A stretch of 64,000 nt of DNA from Lysobacterales bacterium 66-474 (GCA_001899805.1 MKWP01000014.1:248001-312000); one strand, 5' to 3'. Counted from the stretch's first letter, positions 31,882 through 42,659 are shown. Numbers and translations: made by a program. Notes: a model not told the origin generated them from the sequence alone.

Positions 31882-32239
31882 GGGCTTACCTCTTCGTGTT
31901 CTGGTGACGCCGCAATGCTGCGGCTCGAACCCCTCTCCCGTCGGGAGAGGGGGTGAGATGGGGCTTTCGCGAGGTGCGTTGAAGCGCACCTCGCGCCATC
32001 GAACGCCTTGACCACGGATGGTCAAGGCCGGGTTGCCTGGCGAGGCAATGGATTGCCGAGCCTGACAACGGTGAGGGTTCGGACTGCGCAAGAGAATGGG
32101 GGCTCGCCTGACCGATTCAACGCGGGGACCGGACCCTCATCCGGCGCTTCGCGCAAAAGATACAGCGGCGCTTCGCGCCCCTTCTCCCAGAGGGAGAAGG
32201 GACGGCACGCTTGACGCACGAGGCAATATTTCAGCCGGT
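31882..32239. repeat. Palindrome cluster between rpsB and tsf
   Basis: No gene is seen. The hairpins are CCCCTCTCCC/GGGAGAGGGG (31930-31952), GCCTTGACC-acggat-GGTCAAGGC (32005-32028; read on the other strand it has the hexaloop atccgt), TTGCCT/AGGCAA (32033-32048) and CCCTTCTCCC/GGGAGAAGGG (32179-32201). These are repeat elements, and together they may reduce transcription from rpsB into tsf. Confidence 0.65.
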
Positions 32240-33085
32240 TTACTCGGCGTGGTTGCCGTTGCCTTCGTGCTTCGGCGCGGCCTTCCTGGCGGGGCGGCGG
32301 GTGTGCTTGCGGCCGTCGTCGTCCTTGCCGTTCCCCGCGACCGGATTGCCTTCGGCATCGAGTTCGACGAACTCGCTGTCGTCGCTGCGGCCCTGGATCG
32401 GCGCCGCGGCCTTGCCTTCCAGCACCGCGTCGGCGGCAGCGCGTGCATACAACTGCACCGCGCGGATCGCGTCGTCGTTGCCGGGGATGGCGTATTCCAC
32501 CAGGGTCGGGTCGTAGTTGGTATCGACCACCGCGACCACCGGGATGCCGAGTTTCCTGGCTTCCAGCACGGCGATGTTCTCGTGGCCGATGTCGATCACG
32601 AACAGCGCGTCGGGCAGGGCCTTCATGTCCTTGATGCCGCCGAGTGACTTCTCCAGTTTGTCGCGCTCGCGGCGCAAGCTGAGCACCTCGTGCTTGACCA
32701 GCTTGTCAAAGGTGCCGTCGGTTTCGGCGGCTTCCAGTTCCTTCAGGCGCGCCACCGACTGCTTGACGGTGCGGAAGTTGGTCAACATGCCGCCCAGCCA
32801 GCGGGCGTTGACGTAGGGCATGCCGCAACGCCGGGCTTCCTCGCCGATCGCCTCGCGCGCCGAGCGCTTGGTGCCGACGAACAGGACGGTGCGGCGCTTC
32901 TGCGCCAGGCCGGACAGGTAATTCATCGCGTCGGTGAATTTCGGCACCGTCGCTTCGAGGTTGATGATGTGGATCTTGCCGCGCGCGCCGAAGATGAAGG
33001 GCGCCATCTTCGGGTTCCAGTAACGCGTCTGGTGGCCGAAATGCACGCCGGCTTCCAGCATCTGGCGCATGGTGACTTGGGGCAT
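32240..33085 (-). CDS. rpsB: 30S ribosomal protein S2
   Basis: The 281-residue S2 shows [22 protein letters not shown], the GGMLTNF motif and the VDTNYDP region. A charged, probably disordered tail after residue ~235 ([10 protein letters not shown]) makes it longer than E. coli S2 (241). The start at ATG 33085 has GGAG nine bases upstream. It is divergent from map, a conserved arrangement. Confidence 0.97.
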   Translation of the reverse strand: MPQVTMRQMLEAGVHFGHQTRYWNPKMAPFIFGARGKIHIINLEATVPKFTDAMNYLSGLAQKRRTVLFVGTKRSAREAIGEEARRCGMPYVNARWLGGMLTNFRTVKQSVARLKELEAAETDGTFDKLVKHEVLSLRRERDKLEKSLGGIKDMKALPDALFVIDIGHENIAVLEARKLGIPVVAVVDTNYDPTLVEYAIPGNDDAIRAVQLYARAAADAVLEGKAAAPIQGRSDDSEFVELDAEGNPVAGNGKDDDGRKHTRRPARKAAPKHEGNGNHAE

Positions 33086-33392
33086 GGTTGCAAACTCCGA
33101 TGTGGGAATCCGCCTCGCTTGCACGAGGAGCGCGGCCGTCATGGGACGGGGAGGGCGCGTCGGATTCCGGGGTTGGGCTTCCGCAGGCCCCGCGGCAACG
33201 ACCTTCTTGCGAAGGACCCCGGTGCCGGTGCACCACGATGGATGCAGGCCTGCGTGTGGATTCGCCGGTGACGCCCGGCGTGGGCGGTCTTGCCTTGGCA
33301 AAGCCGGGCAATTGTACGGGAAGCGGGCGGCATGGGCAACCGGCCGGCCGCGCTCCTGCATGCGCGGCGTGGATAGGCGATAATTACGCACC
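33086..33392. promoter_or_regulatory. Divergent rpsB/map control region
   Basis: This 307-base gap carries the promoters for rpsB (minus) and map (plus). On the plus side, GATAAT at 33379-33384 is a good -10 box ending only eight bases before the map ATG, with no Shine-Dalgarno sequence between, so the map mRNA may be leaderless. The rpsB side would have a long leader, as expected for S2 autoregulation, but I could not identify the conserved leader fold. Confidence 0.5.
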
Positions 33393-34157
33393 ATGCCCGT
33401 AATCCCCAAGACCCCCGAAGAACTCGAAGGCATGCGCGTGGCCGGCCGGCTCGCGGCCGAAGTGCTGGCCGTGCTGAAGGACCACATCAAGCCCGGCGTG
33501 ACCACCGAGGAGATCGACCAGATCGCCTATCACCATATCGTCGACGTGCAGGGTGCGGTCCCGGCCAACGTGGGCTACCGCGGCTTCCCGAAGACGCTAT
33601 GCACGTCGGTCAACCACGTGATCTGCCACGGCATTCCCAGCCCCGGCAAGGTCCTCAAGGAAGGCGACATCATCAACTGCGACGTCACCGTGATCAAGGA
33701 TGGTTGGCACGGCGACACCTCGCGCATGTATTTCGTCGGCGAACCGTCGGTGTTGGCCAAACGCCTGGTCGACACCACCTACGAAGCCATGATGCTGGGC
33801 ATCGGCCAGGTCAGGCCCGGCGCGACGCTGGGCGACATCGGCCATGCGATCCAGCAGCACGCGGAAGCCGCCGGTTACTCCGTGGTGCGCGAATACTGCG
33901 GGCACGGCATCGGTCGCATCTACCACGACGAACCGCAGGTGCTGCACTACGGCCGTGCGGGCGAGGGCATGCGGCTTGAAAAAGGCATGACGTTCACGGT
34001 CGAGCCCATGATCAACGCCGGCAAGCGCAACACCCGCCAGATGCCGGATGGCTGGACCGTGGTCACCAAGGATCACTCGCTGTCGGCGCAATGGGAGCAC
34101 ACGGTTGCGGTGACGGATGACGGGTACGAGCTTCTTACGGCTTGGCCCGACGCTTAG
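33393..34157 (+). CDS. map: Methionine aminopeptidase type I
   Basis: The 254-residue enzyme removes initiator methionine from nascent proteins. The metal ligands are visible: Asp in NCDVTV, Asp in HGDTSR, His in CGHGIG, Glu in TVEPMI and Glu in QWEHTVAV. It is divergent from rpsB. The start at ATG 33393 aligns with the family start. Confidence 0.98.
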   Translation: MPVIPKTPEELEGMRVAGRLAAEVLAVLKDHIKPGVTTEEIDQIAYHHIVDVQGAVPANVGYRGFPKTLCTSVNHVICHGIPSPGKVLKEGDIINCDVTVIKDGWHGDTSRMYFVGEPSVLAKRLVDTTYEAMMLGIGQVRPGATLGDIGHAIQQHAEAAGYSVVREYCGHGIGRIYHDEPQVLHYGRAGEGMRLEKGMTFTVEPMINAGKRNTRQMPDGWTVVTKDHSLSAQWEHTVAVTDDGYELLTAWPDA

Positions 34158-34162
34158 TTTGT

Positions 34163-34270
34163 GCGATCGTCCCTGATCGCTGCTTCGCTGGAAGTCTGCC
34201 GCCACTCGTCTGTCGATAGTCCGCCAGCACCAGAACGGCCATCCGTGGCCTGATTTTTCACAACAGCCGC
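34163..34270. repeat. Paired-hairpin repeat, intergenic copy
   Basis: GCGATC-gtccct-GATCGC (34163-34180), a ~56-base linker, GGCC-atccgt-GGCC (34237-34250) and the tail tgatttttcacaacagccgc make one unit. The inverted copy at 47004-47108 has the same order and tail. It separates map from glnD. Confidence 0.85.
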
Positions 34271-34286
34271 TGCGAATGCGACGTCA

Positions 34287-36998
34287 GTGACTGCCCATCA
34301 AATGCCCTCGACGTCAACGCCAGCTGACCTGGCTGGTGCCGGCGATGTGCCGCCTCCACCACGACTGCCGCTGGCGCTGCCGCGTGCGGGCGTTTCGCGC
34401 GATGCACGCGCGGGGCTGCGGCAACTGCTGGACGACCATGCGCGCGCGTCGACAGCCGCGTTCCGGCACGGCGCGGATGCGCGCGAGCTCGCGCATGCCC
34501 GGGCGCATGTCGTCGACATGGTGTGCGCGCATGTGTGGTCGGCGTTCGTCGGGGAAACCGGTGCCGCGGCGTTGTTCGCGGTGGGCGGGTTCGGTCACGG
34601 CTTGCTGTTTCCGTATTCGGATATCGACCTGCTGGTGTTGCACGATCCGGAACCGGGCGCACCGCTCATGCGCGGCCTGGAGGCATTCTTCGCCTGCCTC
34701 TGGGACGTCGGCCTGAAGCCGGGGCAGGCGGTGCGTTCCCTCGCGCAATGCCGCGAGCTTGCCGCCGCGGACGTCGGCGTGTTCACCAGCCTGCTGGACG
34801 CGCGTCGGCTGGCCGGGGCGGAACGCTTCGCATTGGCGCTGCGGGCCCTGCTCGATGACCCCACGCTGTGGCCGCCGGATGCCTACCTCGCCGCCAAGCT
34901 GGAGGAGCGCGCCGGCCGCCATGCGCGCTACGACGACACCACCCACAACCTCGAGCCCGACCTCAAGGACGGTCCCGGCGGCTTGCGCAACCTCGACCTG
35001 ATCCGCTGGCTCGGCAAGCGGCTGGTGGGCGTGGATACCCTCGACGGGCTGGTGCAGGCGCACCTGCTCGAAGCCAGCGAGCGCGATGCCTTGCGCGAAG
35101 CGCGCGCGACGCTGCGTCGCGATCGCTACGCCTTGCACCTCGAAGCCGGCCGTGCCGAGGAACGCCTGTTGTTTGACTGGCAGCGCGCGCTGGCGGCGCG
35201 GCTGGGCCATGCCCACCCCGACGCGACCGGCAACGACGCGGTCGAGCGCTTCATGCAGGAATACTTCCGCGCCGCAGGCACAACCGAGCGCCTGTTGGTC
35301 CAGTTGCTGGAACGCCTGCAGGAATTCCTGCAGCCGCTGCCGCCGCCGCGCGACCTCGATGCGCACTTCGTGATGCGCGGCAGCCGCCTCGAATTGCGCG
35401 ACCCCGATTGGTTGTCGCAGGCGCCCGAGGGGTTGGTGGAGGTGTTCGTCAAACGGTTCGACGTGGCCGGGTGCACCGGCGTCACCGCCGCCACGATGCG
35501 CGCGGTGGAACACGCCCTGGTCGAGCACGGCAGCGGCCTGTCGCGCGATCCGGCCGTGCTGGCCGCGTTCCTTGCCCTGTTGCGCCGCGGCGCCGGGGCG
35601 GTGCGCGTGCTGGAAGCGCTGAATCGCCACGGCGTGCTGGCCGCGATCCTGCCGCCGTTCGCGCGCGTGGTCGGGCGCATGCAGTACGACCTGTTCCACG
35701 TCTACACGGTCGACGAACATACCCTGCGCGTGTTGCGCAACATCGCACGCTACGCCGAGCCGGAAACGCGCGCGGCGTTGCCGCTGGCCTGCGAGGCCTT
35801 CGCGCGCCTCGCCAAGCCGGAGCTGCTGTTGCTGGCCGCGCTGTTCCACGACATCGCCAAGGGCCGTGGCGGCGATCATTCGCAACTGGGCGAATCCGAG
35901 GCCCGTGCGTTCTGCCGCGACCTCGGGCTCGGCGACGACGACATCGACGAAGTCGCGTGGCTGGTGCGCTGGCATTTGTTGATGAGCGAAACCGCGCAGC
36001 GCCAGGACATCGCCGACCAGGAAGTGGTGCACCGCTTTGCGGTGCAGGTCGGCGACTGGAGCCGGCTGGACATGCTTTACCTGCTGACCATCGCGGACAT
36101 CGCCGGCACCAGCCCGAAACTCTGGAACTCGTGGAAAGATCGCCTGCTCGCCGACCTGTACGTCGCCGCGCGCTACGTGCTGCGGCGCGACCTCGAACGC
36201 CCGGCGCGCGCCGAGGTGCGCGTGCGCGAAGCGCGCGAACGCGCGCTGACCTTGCTGGCCGGACAAGGGCTGGACGCCTTGCGGGCCGCCACGTTGCTGG
36301 ACACGTTTCCCGACGTCGCGCTGTTGCGCCAGCATCCCGGGACGCTGGCGTGGCAGGTCGCGGCGATGCTGGACGCGGGTGATTCCGCGAGCGTGGTGGC
36401 CGTGCGTCCGCCCGATGTCCGCGGCGGCACCGAGCTGTTCGTGGCGACCCCCGATCGCGACGGCGTGTTCGCGGCGGTCGTCGCGACGCTGGACCGCCTG
36501 CGCCTCGACGTGGTGGCGGCGCGGGTCATGACCTCGCGCGACGGACGTGCGCTGGACACGTTCACGGTGCTGGAAGCCGGCACGCAGGCGCCGGTGCCGG
36601 CCGGGCGCATGGACGAGGTGCGCGACGCGCTGCTGCGCGTGCTCGCCGCCCCCGCCTTGCGCACCCAGCCGGCGCAGCGCAACCTCACGCGCCGGTTGCG
36701 CCATTTCCAGCGCCCGCCGCGCATCGACTTCCACGGCGGCAACGGCCAGCCGGTGACCCGGCTGGCGCTGGTGTGCAGCGACCGGCCGGGCCTGCTGGTC
36801 GCAATCGCGCAGGCCTTCCTCGACGTCGGCGTGCGCGTGCACGATGCGCGCATCGCGACCTTCGGCGACCAGGTGGAAGACTTCTTCGAGCTCAGCGACC
36901 GCCACGATGCGGCGATCGACGCGGGCCTGCAGGAGCGCCTGCGCGGGGCATTGCAGAGGCGCCTCGCGCCCGGCAGCATGGTCGCGACCCCTGAATAA
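34287..36998 (+). CDS. glnD: PII uridylyltransferase / uridylyl-removing enzyme
   Basis: The 903-residue nitrogen sensor modifies PII according to glutamine level. In order it has the nucleotidyltransferase site SDIDLL (Asp112, Asp114), the HD hydrolase domain with LFHDIAKGRGGDHS, and two C-terminal ACT domains (ELFVATPDRDGVF and LALVCSDRPGLLV). The usual Arg in the GGxGR loop is His104 here (GGFGHG). The start is GTG 34287; ATG 34302 is an alternative and neither has a clear ribosome site. It lies before dapD as in related genomes. Confidence 0.96.
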   Translation: MTAHQMPSTSTPADLAGAGDVPPPPRLPLALPRAGVSRDARAGLRQLLDDHARASTAAFRHGADARELAHARAHVVDMVCAHVWSAFVGETGAAALFAVGGFGHGLLFPYSDIDLLVLHDPEPGAPLMRGLEAFFACLWDVGLKPGQAVRSLAQCRELAAADVGVFTSLLDARRLAGAERFALALRALLDDPTLWPPDAYLAAKLEERAGRHARYDDTTHNLEPDLKDGPGGLRNLDLIRWLGKRLVGVDTLDGLVQAHLLEASERDALREARATLRRDRYALHLEAGRAEERLLFDWQRALAARLGHAHPDATGNDAVERFMQEYFRAAGTTERLLVQLLERLQEFLQPLPPPRDLDAHFVMRGSRLELRDPDWLSQAPEGLVEVFVKRFDVAGCTGVTAATMRAVEHALVEHGSGLSRDPAVLAAFLALLRRGAGAVRVLEALNRHGVLAAILPPFARVVGRMQYDLFHVYTVDEHTLRVLRNIARYAEPETRAALPLACEAFARLAKPELLLLAALFHDIAKGRGGDHSQLGESEARAFCRDLGLGDDDIDEVAWLVRWHLLMSETAQRQDIADQEVVHRFAVQVGDWSRLDMLYLLTIADIAGTSPKLWNSWKDRLLADLYVAARYVLRRDLERPARAEVRVREARERALTLLAGQGLDALRAATLLDTFPDVALLRQHPGTLAWQVAAMLDAGDSASVVAVRPPDVRGGTELFVATPDRDGVFAAVVATLDRLRLDVVAARVMTSRDGRALDTFTVLEAGTQAPVPAGRMDEVRDALLRVLAAPALRTQPAQRNLTRRLRHFQRPPRIDFHGGNGQPVTRLALVCSDRPGLLVAIAQAFLDVGVRVHDARIATFGDQVEDFFELSDRHDAAIDAGLQERLRGALQRRLAPGSMVATPE

Positions 36999-37222
36999 CC
37001 TGCTGCGCTCGGCAGCTTGCGTGCCGGCGGTGCTCGCACTACGAAGGCAGGATGCCGACGTGAACATTCGCGGAGCGAATGGCCCGGAGGGCGAGCACCA
37101 TGGATGGTGCGAGTTATGCTCACGTACTGTCGTGTACGCTCCGCTTGCTGCGCTCCGGCGTCACGCCATCTGCCTTCGCTCGCGACGGTTCTTCAGTGGC
37201 CGCCGACTATTGGACATTCAAC
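36999..37222. repeat. Repeat-bearing gap before dapD
   Basis: No gene is seen. The palindromes TTCG-cggag-CGAA and CACCATggATGGTG (around 37096-37112) precede bases 37138-37192, which match 936-989 before cvpA at 44 of 54 positions. Confidence 0.55.
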
Positions 37223-38050
<828 letters not shown>

Positions 38051-38074
38051 ATACGCAGGAATCAGGGGGGTCAT

Positions 38075-38557
38075 GTGCAACTTATATCTTCCCGGTCGAC
38101 CTTCATGATGAAGCGGGTCTTCCCGGCCATCTGGATGGGTGGCGTTCTGGCGGGATTCCTCGTCGGGGTGTTTTCGGTCGCTTCGAAACCGACGGCGGGT
38201 GCGTGGCCGTTCGTGCTCGTGTCGCTGGCGATGCTGGTTTTCGGGTACTTCCTTTTCCGCAAACTGGTATGGGATCTTGCCGATGAAGTGCAGGACGCAG
38301 GGTCGTACCTGCTGGTGCGCAAGGGTCCGCTTGAACAACGCGTGCAGCTCGGCAACATCCTCAACGTCAGCATGAGCCAGTTCACCAATCCGAGGCGGCT
38401 GACGCTGCGCTTGCGAAACCCTTGCGAACTCGGCGATGAAATCGCGTTCATCCCGAAGGCGCCTGTCTGGCAATGGAATCCTTTTGCACGCAACCCGGTT
38501 GCCGAGGACCTCATGCGCCGCGCGGACAGTGCACGCAACGGAGCGGTGCCGGCATGA
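38075..38557 (+). CDS. Small membrane protein with PH-like tail
   Basis: The 160-residue protein has two adjacent hydrophobic helices (IWMGGVLAGFLVGVF and VLVSLAMLVFGYFLF), then a ~100-residue soluble part whose strand pattern (GSYLLVRKGPLEQRVQLGNI) resembles bacterial PH-like domains. The start is uncertain: GTG 38075 has AGGGGGG before it, and ATG 38105 is the alternative. It overlaps the next gene by 4 bases. Function is unknown. Confidence 0.65.
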   Translation: MQLISSRSTFMMKRVFPAIWMGGVLAGFLVGVFSVASKPTAGAWPFVLVSLAMLVFGYFLFRKLVWDLADEVQDAGSYLLVRKGPLEQRVQLGNILNVSMSQFTNPRRLTLRLRNPCELGDEIAFIPKAPVWQWNPFARNPVAEDLMRRADSARNGAVPA

Positions 38558-38907
38558 CGACACTCTACGGCTTGCCGACCTGCGATACCTGCCGCAAGGC
38601 GCGCAACTGGCTGGACCGGTTCGATGTCGCGTACACGTTCGTCGACTATCGCGCGAATCCCGTCCCCGCGGCGACGTTGAAGGATTGGGCGAAACAGCTC
38701 GGTGGCTGGGAGAAGCTGGTCAACAAGGCCTCGACCACCTGGCGCAACTTGCTGCCGCAGCGCAGGAACCCGGCCAGCGATCCGGAGTGGACGCTGCTGT
38801 TGAAGGAATATCCCGCGCTGATCCGGCGCCCGGTGGTGCTGCGCGATGACGGCAGCGTCAGCGTCGGTTTCAGCGACAACGCCTTCAAGAAGCTGTTCGC
38901 AAGGTAA
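38554..38907 (+). CDS. ArsC/YffB-family thioredoxin-fold protein
   Basis: The 117-residue protein has the N-terminal CDTCRKARNWL motif and the RPVVLRDDG segment of the ArsC/Spx superfamily. It is closest in layout to YffB/YfgD, whose substrate is not settled; true arsenate reduction is doubtful without other ars genes. Its place between dapD and dapE is conserved in Xanthomonads. It is coupled by ATGA overlap to the upstream gene. Confidence 0.88.
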   Translation: MTTLYGLPTCDTCRKARNWLDRFDVAYTFVDYRANPVPAATLKDWAKQLGGWEKLVNKASTTWRNLLPQRRNPASDPEWTLLLKEYPALIRRPVVLRDDGSVSVGFSDNAFKKLFAR

Positions 38908-38914
38908 TGCCGGC

Positions 38915-39976
38915 ATGACCGACCCACGCGTCCGCCGTTACCTCAAGAACCTGCGCGTCGAGCGCGACAACGAGGCCTTGTACGCGCGCCTGGCCGCGGT
39001 CGCACGCGACCCGCGCCTCGCACGCGTCTACCGGCGCATCGCCGAGGGCGAAGGCGCCAATGCGGCGTTCTGGGAAGCGCGCCTGAAAGAGTTGGGCGCG
39101 GACGTGTCGTCGCCGCGTCCGCGCACGCGCATACGGGCGCTGGGCACGCTGGCGAAATGGTTCGGCACCGGCTTCGTGATGCCGACCGTGGTGCGGCTCG
39201 AACACGCCGACCATCTGGAGACCCCGGTCGACCGCGCCGGCCATCGCGATCATTTCGTGCCGGCCCACGCGGCGGTGCGCGGGCACCGCGACCGGGCCGG
39301 CAGCGGCAACACCTTGCGTGCATCGGTGCTGGGCGCCAACGACGGGCTGGTGTCCAACGTCAGCCTGGTGATGGGCATGGCCGGCGCCGCCACCGGCAAC
39401 CACGCGGTGCTGATGGCGGGCCTCGCGGGCCTCGTCGCGGGTTCGTGCTCGATGGCGCTGGGCGAGTGGTTGTCGGTCAACAGCTCGCGCGAGTTCTACC
39501 AGGCGCAGATCACCGAGCGCGCCGAACGCCTGGCGGTGGCGCCCGAAGAGGGCGTGCGCCACATCGCGGGCATCTATCGCGACAAGGGCCTGGGGCGCGC
39601 CAAGGCCGAGCATCTCGCCGAACATTTGTCGGAGACGCCGCGCACCGCGCTGGACACCCTGGTGCGCGAGGATCTCGGCGTCGATCCCTCCGAACTCGGC
39701 GGCTCGGCGTGGAGCGCCGCGATTTCCTCGTTCTGCTTCTTCGCGTTCGGCGCGATCTTTCCGGTGGCGCCGTATTTTTTCGTCGGCGGCAGCATCGCGA
39801 TGTTCGCCAGCATGGGCACGACATTCGTGGGGCTGTGCCTGATCGCGATCGGCACCTCGCTGTTCACCGGGCGCGGGTTGGCGTTTTCGATCGCGCGCCA
39901 GTTCGTGATCACTTCCGTGGCGGCAGCCATCACGTACGGGGTGGGGCATCTGCTTGGCACGGTGATCACCGGTTGA
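38915..39976 (+). CDS. VIT1/CCC1-family metal transporter with ferritin-like N-domain
   Basis: In this 353-residue protein, residues 1-60 form a ferritin/rubrerythrin-like helical part, followed by a VIT1/CCC1 membrane domain. That domain has the family signature [17 protein letters not shown] and five helices. Such proteins export Fe2+/Mn2+ (compare MbfA). The usual Glu-x-x-His of the ferritin part reads EGAN here, so a His ligand seems lost. The start is ATG 38915. Confidence 0.9.
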   Translation: MTDPRVRRYLKNLRVERDNEALYARLAAVARDPRLARVYRRIAEGEGANAAFWEARLKELGADVSSPRPRTRIRALGTLAKWFGTGFVMPTVVRLEHADHLETPVDRAGHRDHFVPAHAAVRGHRDRAGSGNTLRASVLGANDGLVSNVSLVMGMAGAATGNHAVLMAGLAGLVAGSCSMALGEWLSVNSSREFYQAQITERAERLAVAPEEGVRHIAGIYRDKGLGRAKAEHLAEHLSETPRTALDTLVREDLGVDPSELGGSAWSAAISSFCFFAFGAIFPVAPYFFVGGSIAMFASMGTTFVGLCLIAIGTSLFTGRGLAFSIARQFVITSVAAAITYGVGHLLGTVITG

Positions 39977-40025
39977 TTCGCACGTTGCTATGCTGCGCGG
40001 CGGTCCTGCTGCAAGAGCGTGTCCC

Positions 40026-41162
40026 GTGTCTGAAGTCTTCGACCTGACCTGCGAACTGATCCGCCGACGCTCGCTGACGCCCGACGACGCGGGATGCGTG
40101 GCGTTGATCTCGCGGCGACTCGAACGCGCAGGCTTTCGCTGCGAACATTTGCGCTACGGTGAAGTGTCGAACCTGTGGGCGATCCACGGGCAGGGCGCTC
40201 CGGTGCTGGCATTCCTCGGCCACGTCGACGTGGTGCCGAGCGGGCCGGAAGGCGACTGGACCTCGCCACCCTTCGAACCGACGGTGCGCGATGGCAAGTT
40301 GTACGGCCGCGGCGCCGCCGACATGAAGTCCGGCGTCGCCGCGATGGTGGTGGCGCTGGAACGGTTCGTCGCTGCGCACCCCGATCACCGTGGCACGGTC
40401 GCGTTGCTTGTCACCAGCGACGAGGAAGGCCCGACCAACCTCGATGGCGTGCGCCGGGTCGCGCAGCACTTCCGCGAAACCGGGCAGCGCATCGACTGGT
40501 GCGTGGTGGGCGAGCCGTCATCGCAGGAAAAACTGGGCGACCTGATCCGCGTCGGTCGCCGCGGCTCGCTTTCTCTCAGGCTTGCGGTGCGCGGGATCCA
40601 GGGCCATGTCGCCTATCCCGATCTGGCGAAAAATCCGATCCATGCCGTTGCGCCCGCGCTGGCGGAACTTGCCGCGGCGCGCTGGGACGAGGGCAATGTG
40701 GATTTTCCGCCGACGACGTTCCAGGTTTCCAACATCCACGGCGGCACCGGCGCGTTGAACGTGATTCCGGGCAGCCTCGTGGTCGATGCGAACTTCCGCT
40801 TCGGGACCGCCAGCACGGCAGATTCATTGCGCGAACGCACCGAAGCGATCCTGGAAAAACACGGCCTCGATTACGCGATCGAATGGAACCTTTCCGGCGA
40901 ACCGTTCCACTCGCCCGAGGGTGGCCGATTGCGCGAGGTGGTCATCGACGTGTGTCGCGAGGGGTGCGGCATCGAGCCCGAACCCAGCACCGGAGGCGGC
41001 ACGTCGGACGGCCGCTTCATCGCCCCGCTCGGTGCGGAGGTCGTCGAGATCGGGCCGGTCAACGCGACCATCCACAAGGTCGATGAGTGCGTGGCACTCG
41101 CTGACCTCGAACGCATGCCGGCGATCCATCTTGCGATCGCCGAGCGGTTGCTCGGCCGATGA
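40026..41162 (+). CDS. dapE: Succinyl-diaminopimelate desuccinylase
   Basis: The 378-residue M20 di-zinc enzyme releases succinate and LL-diaminopimelate. The metal and catalytic residues are seen in GHVDVVP, GAADMK, DEEGP, GEPSS and the late NATIHKVDE. The start at GTG 40026 gives the usual N-terminus and length (E. coli 375); ATG 39990 would add residues that do not fit the family. Confidence 0.95.
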   Translation: MSEVFDLTCELIRRRSLTPDDAGCVALISRRLERAGFRCEHLRYGEVSNLWAIHGQGAPVLAFLGHVDVVPSGPEGDWTSPPFEPTVRDGKLYGRGAADMKSGVAAMVVALERFVAAHPDHRGTVALLVTSDEEGPTNLDGVRRVAQHFRETGQRIDWCVVGEPSSQEKLGDLIRVGRRGSLSLRLAVRGIQGHVAYPDLAKNPIHAVAPALAELAAARWDEGNVDFPPTTFQVSNIHGGTGALNVIPGSLVVDANFRFGTASTADSLRERTEAILEKHGLDYAIEWNLSGEPFHSPEGGRLREVVIDVCREGCGIEPEPSTGGGTSDGRFIAPLGAEVVEIGPVNATIHKVDECVALADLERMPAIHLAIAERLLGR

Positions 41163-41167
41163 CCCGT

Positions 41168-41728
41168 TCAGGCCGCGGCCTTCGCGCGCTTGAGCAAACC
41201 TTTTGCCAGGAACAACTCGACACGCTCGAACGGGATGCGATCGCCGGCGTCGCCACCGTAATACGCCTCGACGATGTTGCCGTCTTCGTCGATCAGGAAA
41301 TCGGCGGGCATCAGGTTGCTGGTGTTGAGGCCCGCCAGTCCGACGATGCGCAAGCCCTTCAGCAGCGTGGGAATGCGGGTCAAGACGCCTTTCCACTTGC
41401 GCCAGAACGAGTGCTCGATGCCGTACGCTTCGTGCGCGCCGGAGGTTGGATCGGCGATCACCGTGAAAGGCCGCGATTTGCGTGCCACGAACCGTCGCAC
41501 TTCCTCGGGCGTCGAAGTGAACACGGCAATGATGTCCAATCCCAATGCTGAGAGGCTGGCGTGGTGGTGGGTCAGTTCGTAGATGCGGAAGTTGCAGAAC
41601 GGGCAGGCCGCGTCCCGGAAGAAACACAGCAGCGTGCGACGGCCGCTCGCGCCGCCGATCGCAACGGATCGTCCGTGGATGTCCTTCAGCACCAGTGACG
41701 GCGCGATGGCCGGTGATTTCAAGCGCAT
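41168..41728 (-). CDS. Peroxiredoxin/AhpC-TSA-like thiol protein
   Basis: The 186-residue thioredoxin-fold protein has FFRDAACPFCNFRI: the CxxC is at the position of the resolving/peroxidatic cysteines of AhpC/TSA-like proteins. A later LMPADFLIDEDG is the cis-Pro region. The start at ATG 41728 follows GGGGAA. It is probably a cytosolic thiol peroxidase or disulfide reductase. It is convergent with dapE, five bases apart. Confidence 0.85.
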   Translation of the reverse strand: MRLKSPAIAPSLVLKDIHGRSVAIGGASGRRTLLCFFRDAACPFCNFRIYELTHHHASLSALGLDIIAVFTSTPEEVRRFVARKSRPFTVIADPTSGAHEAYGIEHSFWRKWKGVLTRIPTLLKGLRIVGLAGLNTSNLMPADFLIDEDGNIVEAYYGGDAGDRIPFERVELFLAKGLLKRAKAAA

Positions 41729-41950
41729 GTGATTCCCCTGTTGACGCGCGAGCGGCGGCAGCACGCGTTCAGGTGAATGCCTGGAACGCAGGGTCCACGA
41801 TATCCGGCCCGAAAACCAACGCCATGGATATATGTGCAAAGGCTTTCCTGAGGCGTATGCACGGACAACGGCTGCCGGCTTCGGGCGGGCGCCGCTGATC
41901 GACCCGAAGCGGTCGGCGATCGACTTACGACATAGTGGTTGGCGGGATAC

Positions 41951-42166
41951 TCAGGGTTCCTGTGGAGCGAGCCAGAACAATCGTTCGACCGGCTCATCGA
42001 GTGCGCGTGTCAGCTTCAACGCAATGAAGGTGGACGGATTGAGCGCGCCGTTTTCGATGGTATTGACCGTCTTGCGGCTCACGCCCATCACCTCCGCCAG
42101 ATGCAGCTGCGTCCAGCCCCTGGCTTCACGCACCTCGCGCACGCGGTTGTGCAGGCTCTCAGTCAA
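41951..42166 (-). CDS. XRE-family HTH regulator
   Basis: The 71-residue protein is almost entirely a helix-turn-helix (TQLHLAEVMGVSRKTVNTIENG), of the short Cro/YozG-like type with the VSRKTVNTIE recognition helix. I chose TTG 42166 because it overlaps the end of the upstream membrane gene (TTGACTGA), giving tight coupling. The operon's promoter region carries repeated half-sites that it probably binds. Confidence 0.85.
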   Translation of the reverse strand: MTESLHNRVREVREARGWTQLHLAEVMGVSRKTVNTIENGALNPSTFIALKLTRALDEPVERLFWLAPQEP

Positions 42167-42590
42167 GCTGGCGGCCCTCTTCAAAACCGTACACAACCAG
42201 CGCCACACCCAATGCGACGCTGATGATGATGTGCGCGGCGCGCTGCGCATCGAGCGGCGCGAACGGCGATGCGACAAACACGACCAGGGCCATGACCACG
42301 GCCGCGGCAAAACCGCCCTTGAACGCCCGTTGCCGGCTTTGACGGGCGCCTTCGTCGTTGGCGATCTCGCGCACGGTTTTCGGCACAAACCACAGGCCGC
42401 CGGTCATGATCAACGCCAGCACCACCAGGATCATCGCCAGCCACAACGCCAGCTGCACAATGGACACCTCATTCCAGTCACGGCCAAAAAACAGCCACTG
42501 GTTGGCTGACAGGACGACGATGCCGATGAATGGCGCGATGAGAGTGCGACGACGGTCCAATCGGTCCGCGCGCTCGGTGTTGGATGCCAT
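42159..42590 (-). CDS. Four-helix membrane protein paired with HTH regulator
   Basis: The 143-residue protein has four predicted transmembrane helices (LIAPFIGIVVLSANQWLFF; LALWLAMILVVLALIM; FAAAVVMALVVFVA; IIISVALGVALVVYGF). ATG 42590 follows GGAGAA. Pairs of a short XRE regulator and a small DUF-type membrane protein in one operon are widespread; the membrane partner's function is unknown. Confidence 0.8.
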   Translation of the reverse strand: MASNTERADRLDRRRTLIAPFIGIVVLSANQWLFFGRDWNEVSIVQLALWLAMILVVLALIMTGGLWFVPKTVREIANDEGARQSRQRAFKGGFAAAVVMALVVFVASPFAPLDAQRAAHIIISVALGVALVVYGFEEGRQLD

Positions 42591-42615
42591 GCCGATTCTC
42601 CGATGGGTCGGTGAA

Positions 42616-42659
42616 ATGTAACGTATCGGTATCATGTAACCGATTCGATACATTGTCAA
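42616..42659 (-). promoter_or_regulatory. Promoter and operator of the HTH/membrane operon
   Basis: On the minus strand TTGACA (42659-42654), a 17-base spacer and CATGAT (42636-42631) form a sigma-70 promoter. Overlapping it are ATGTAACGTATCG and ATGTAACCGATTCG, direct half-sites 18 bases apart, and the inverted pair ATCGGT/ACCGAT. This is a likely autoregulatory site for the XRE protein. Confidence 0.65.

Noticed and set aside
38554-38907. Arsenate reductase as part of an ars operon
   Set aside because: No arsR, arsB or acr3 nearby; the gene sits in the conserved dapD-dapE context of YffB-like proteins.
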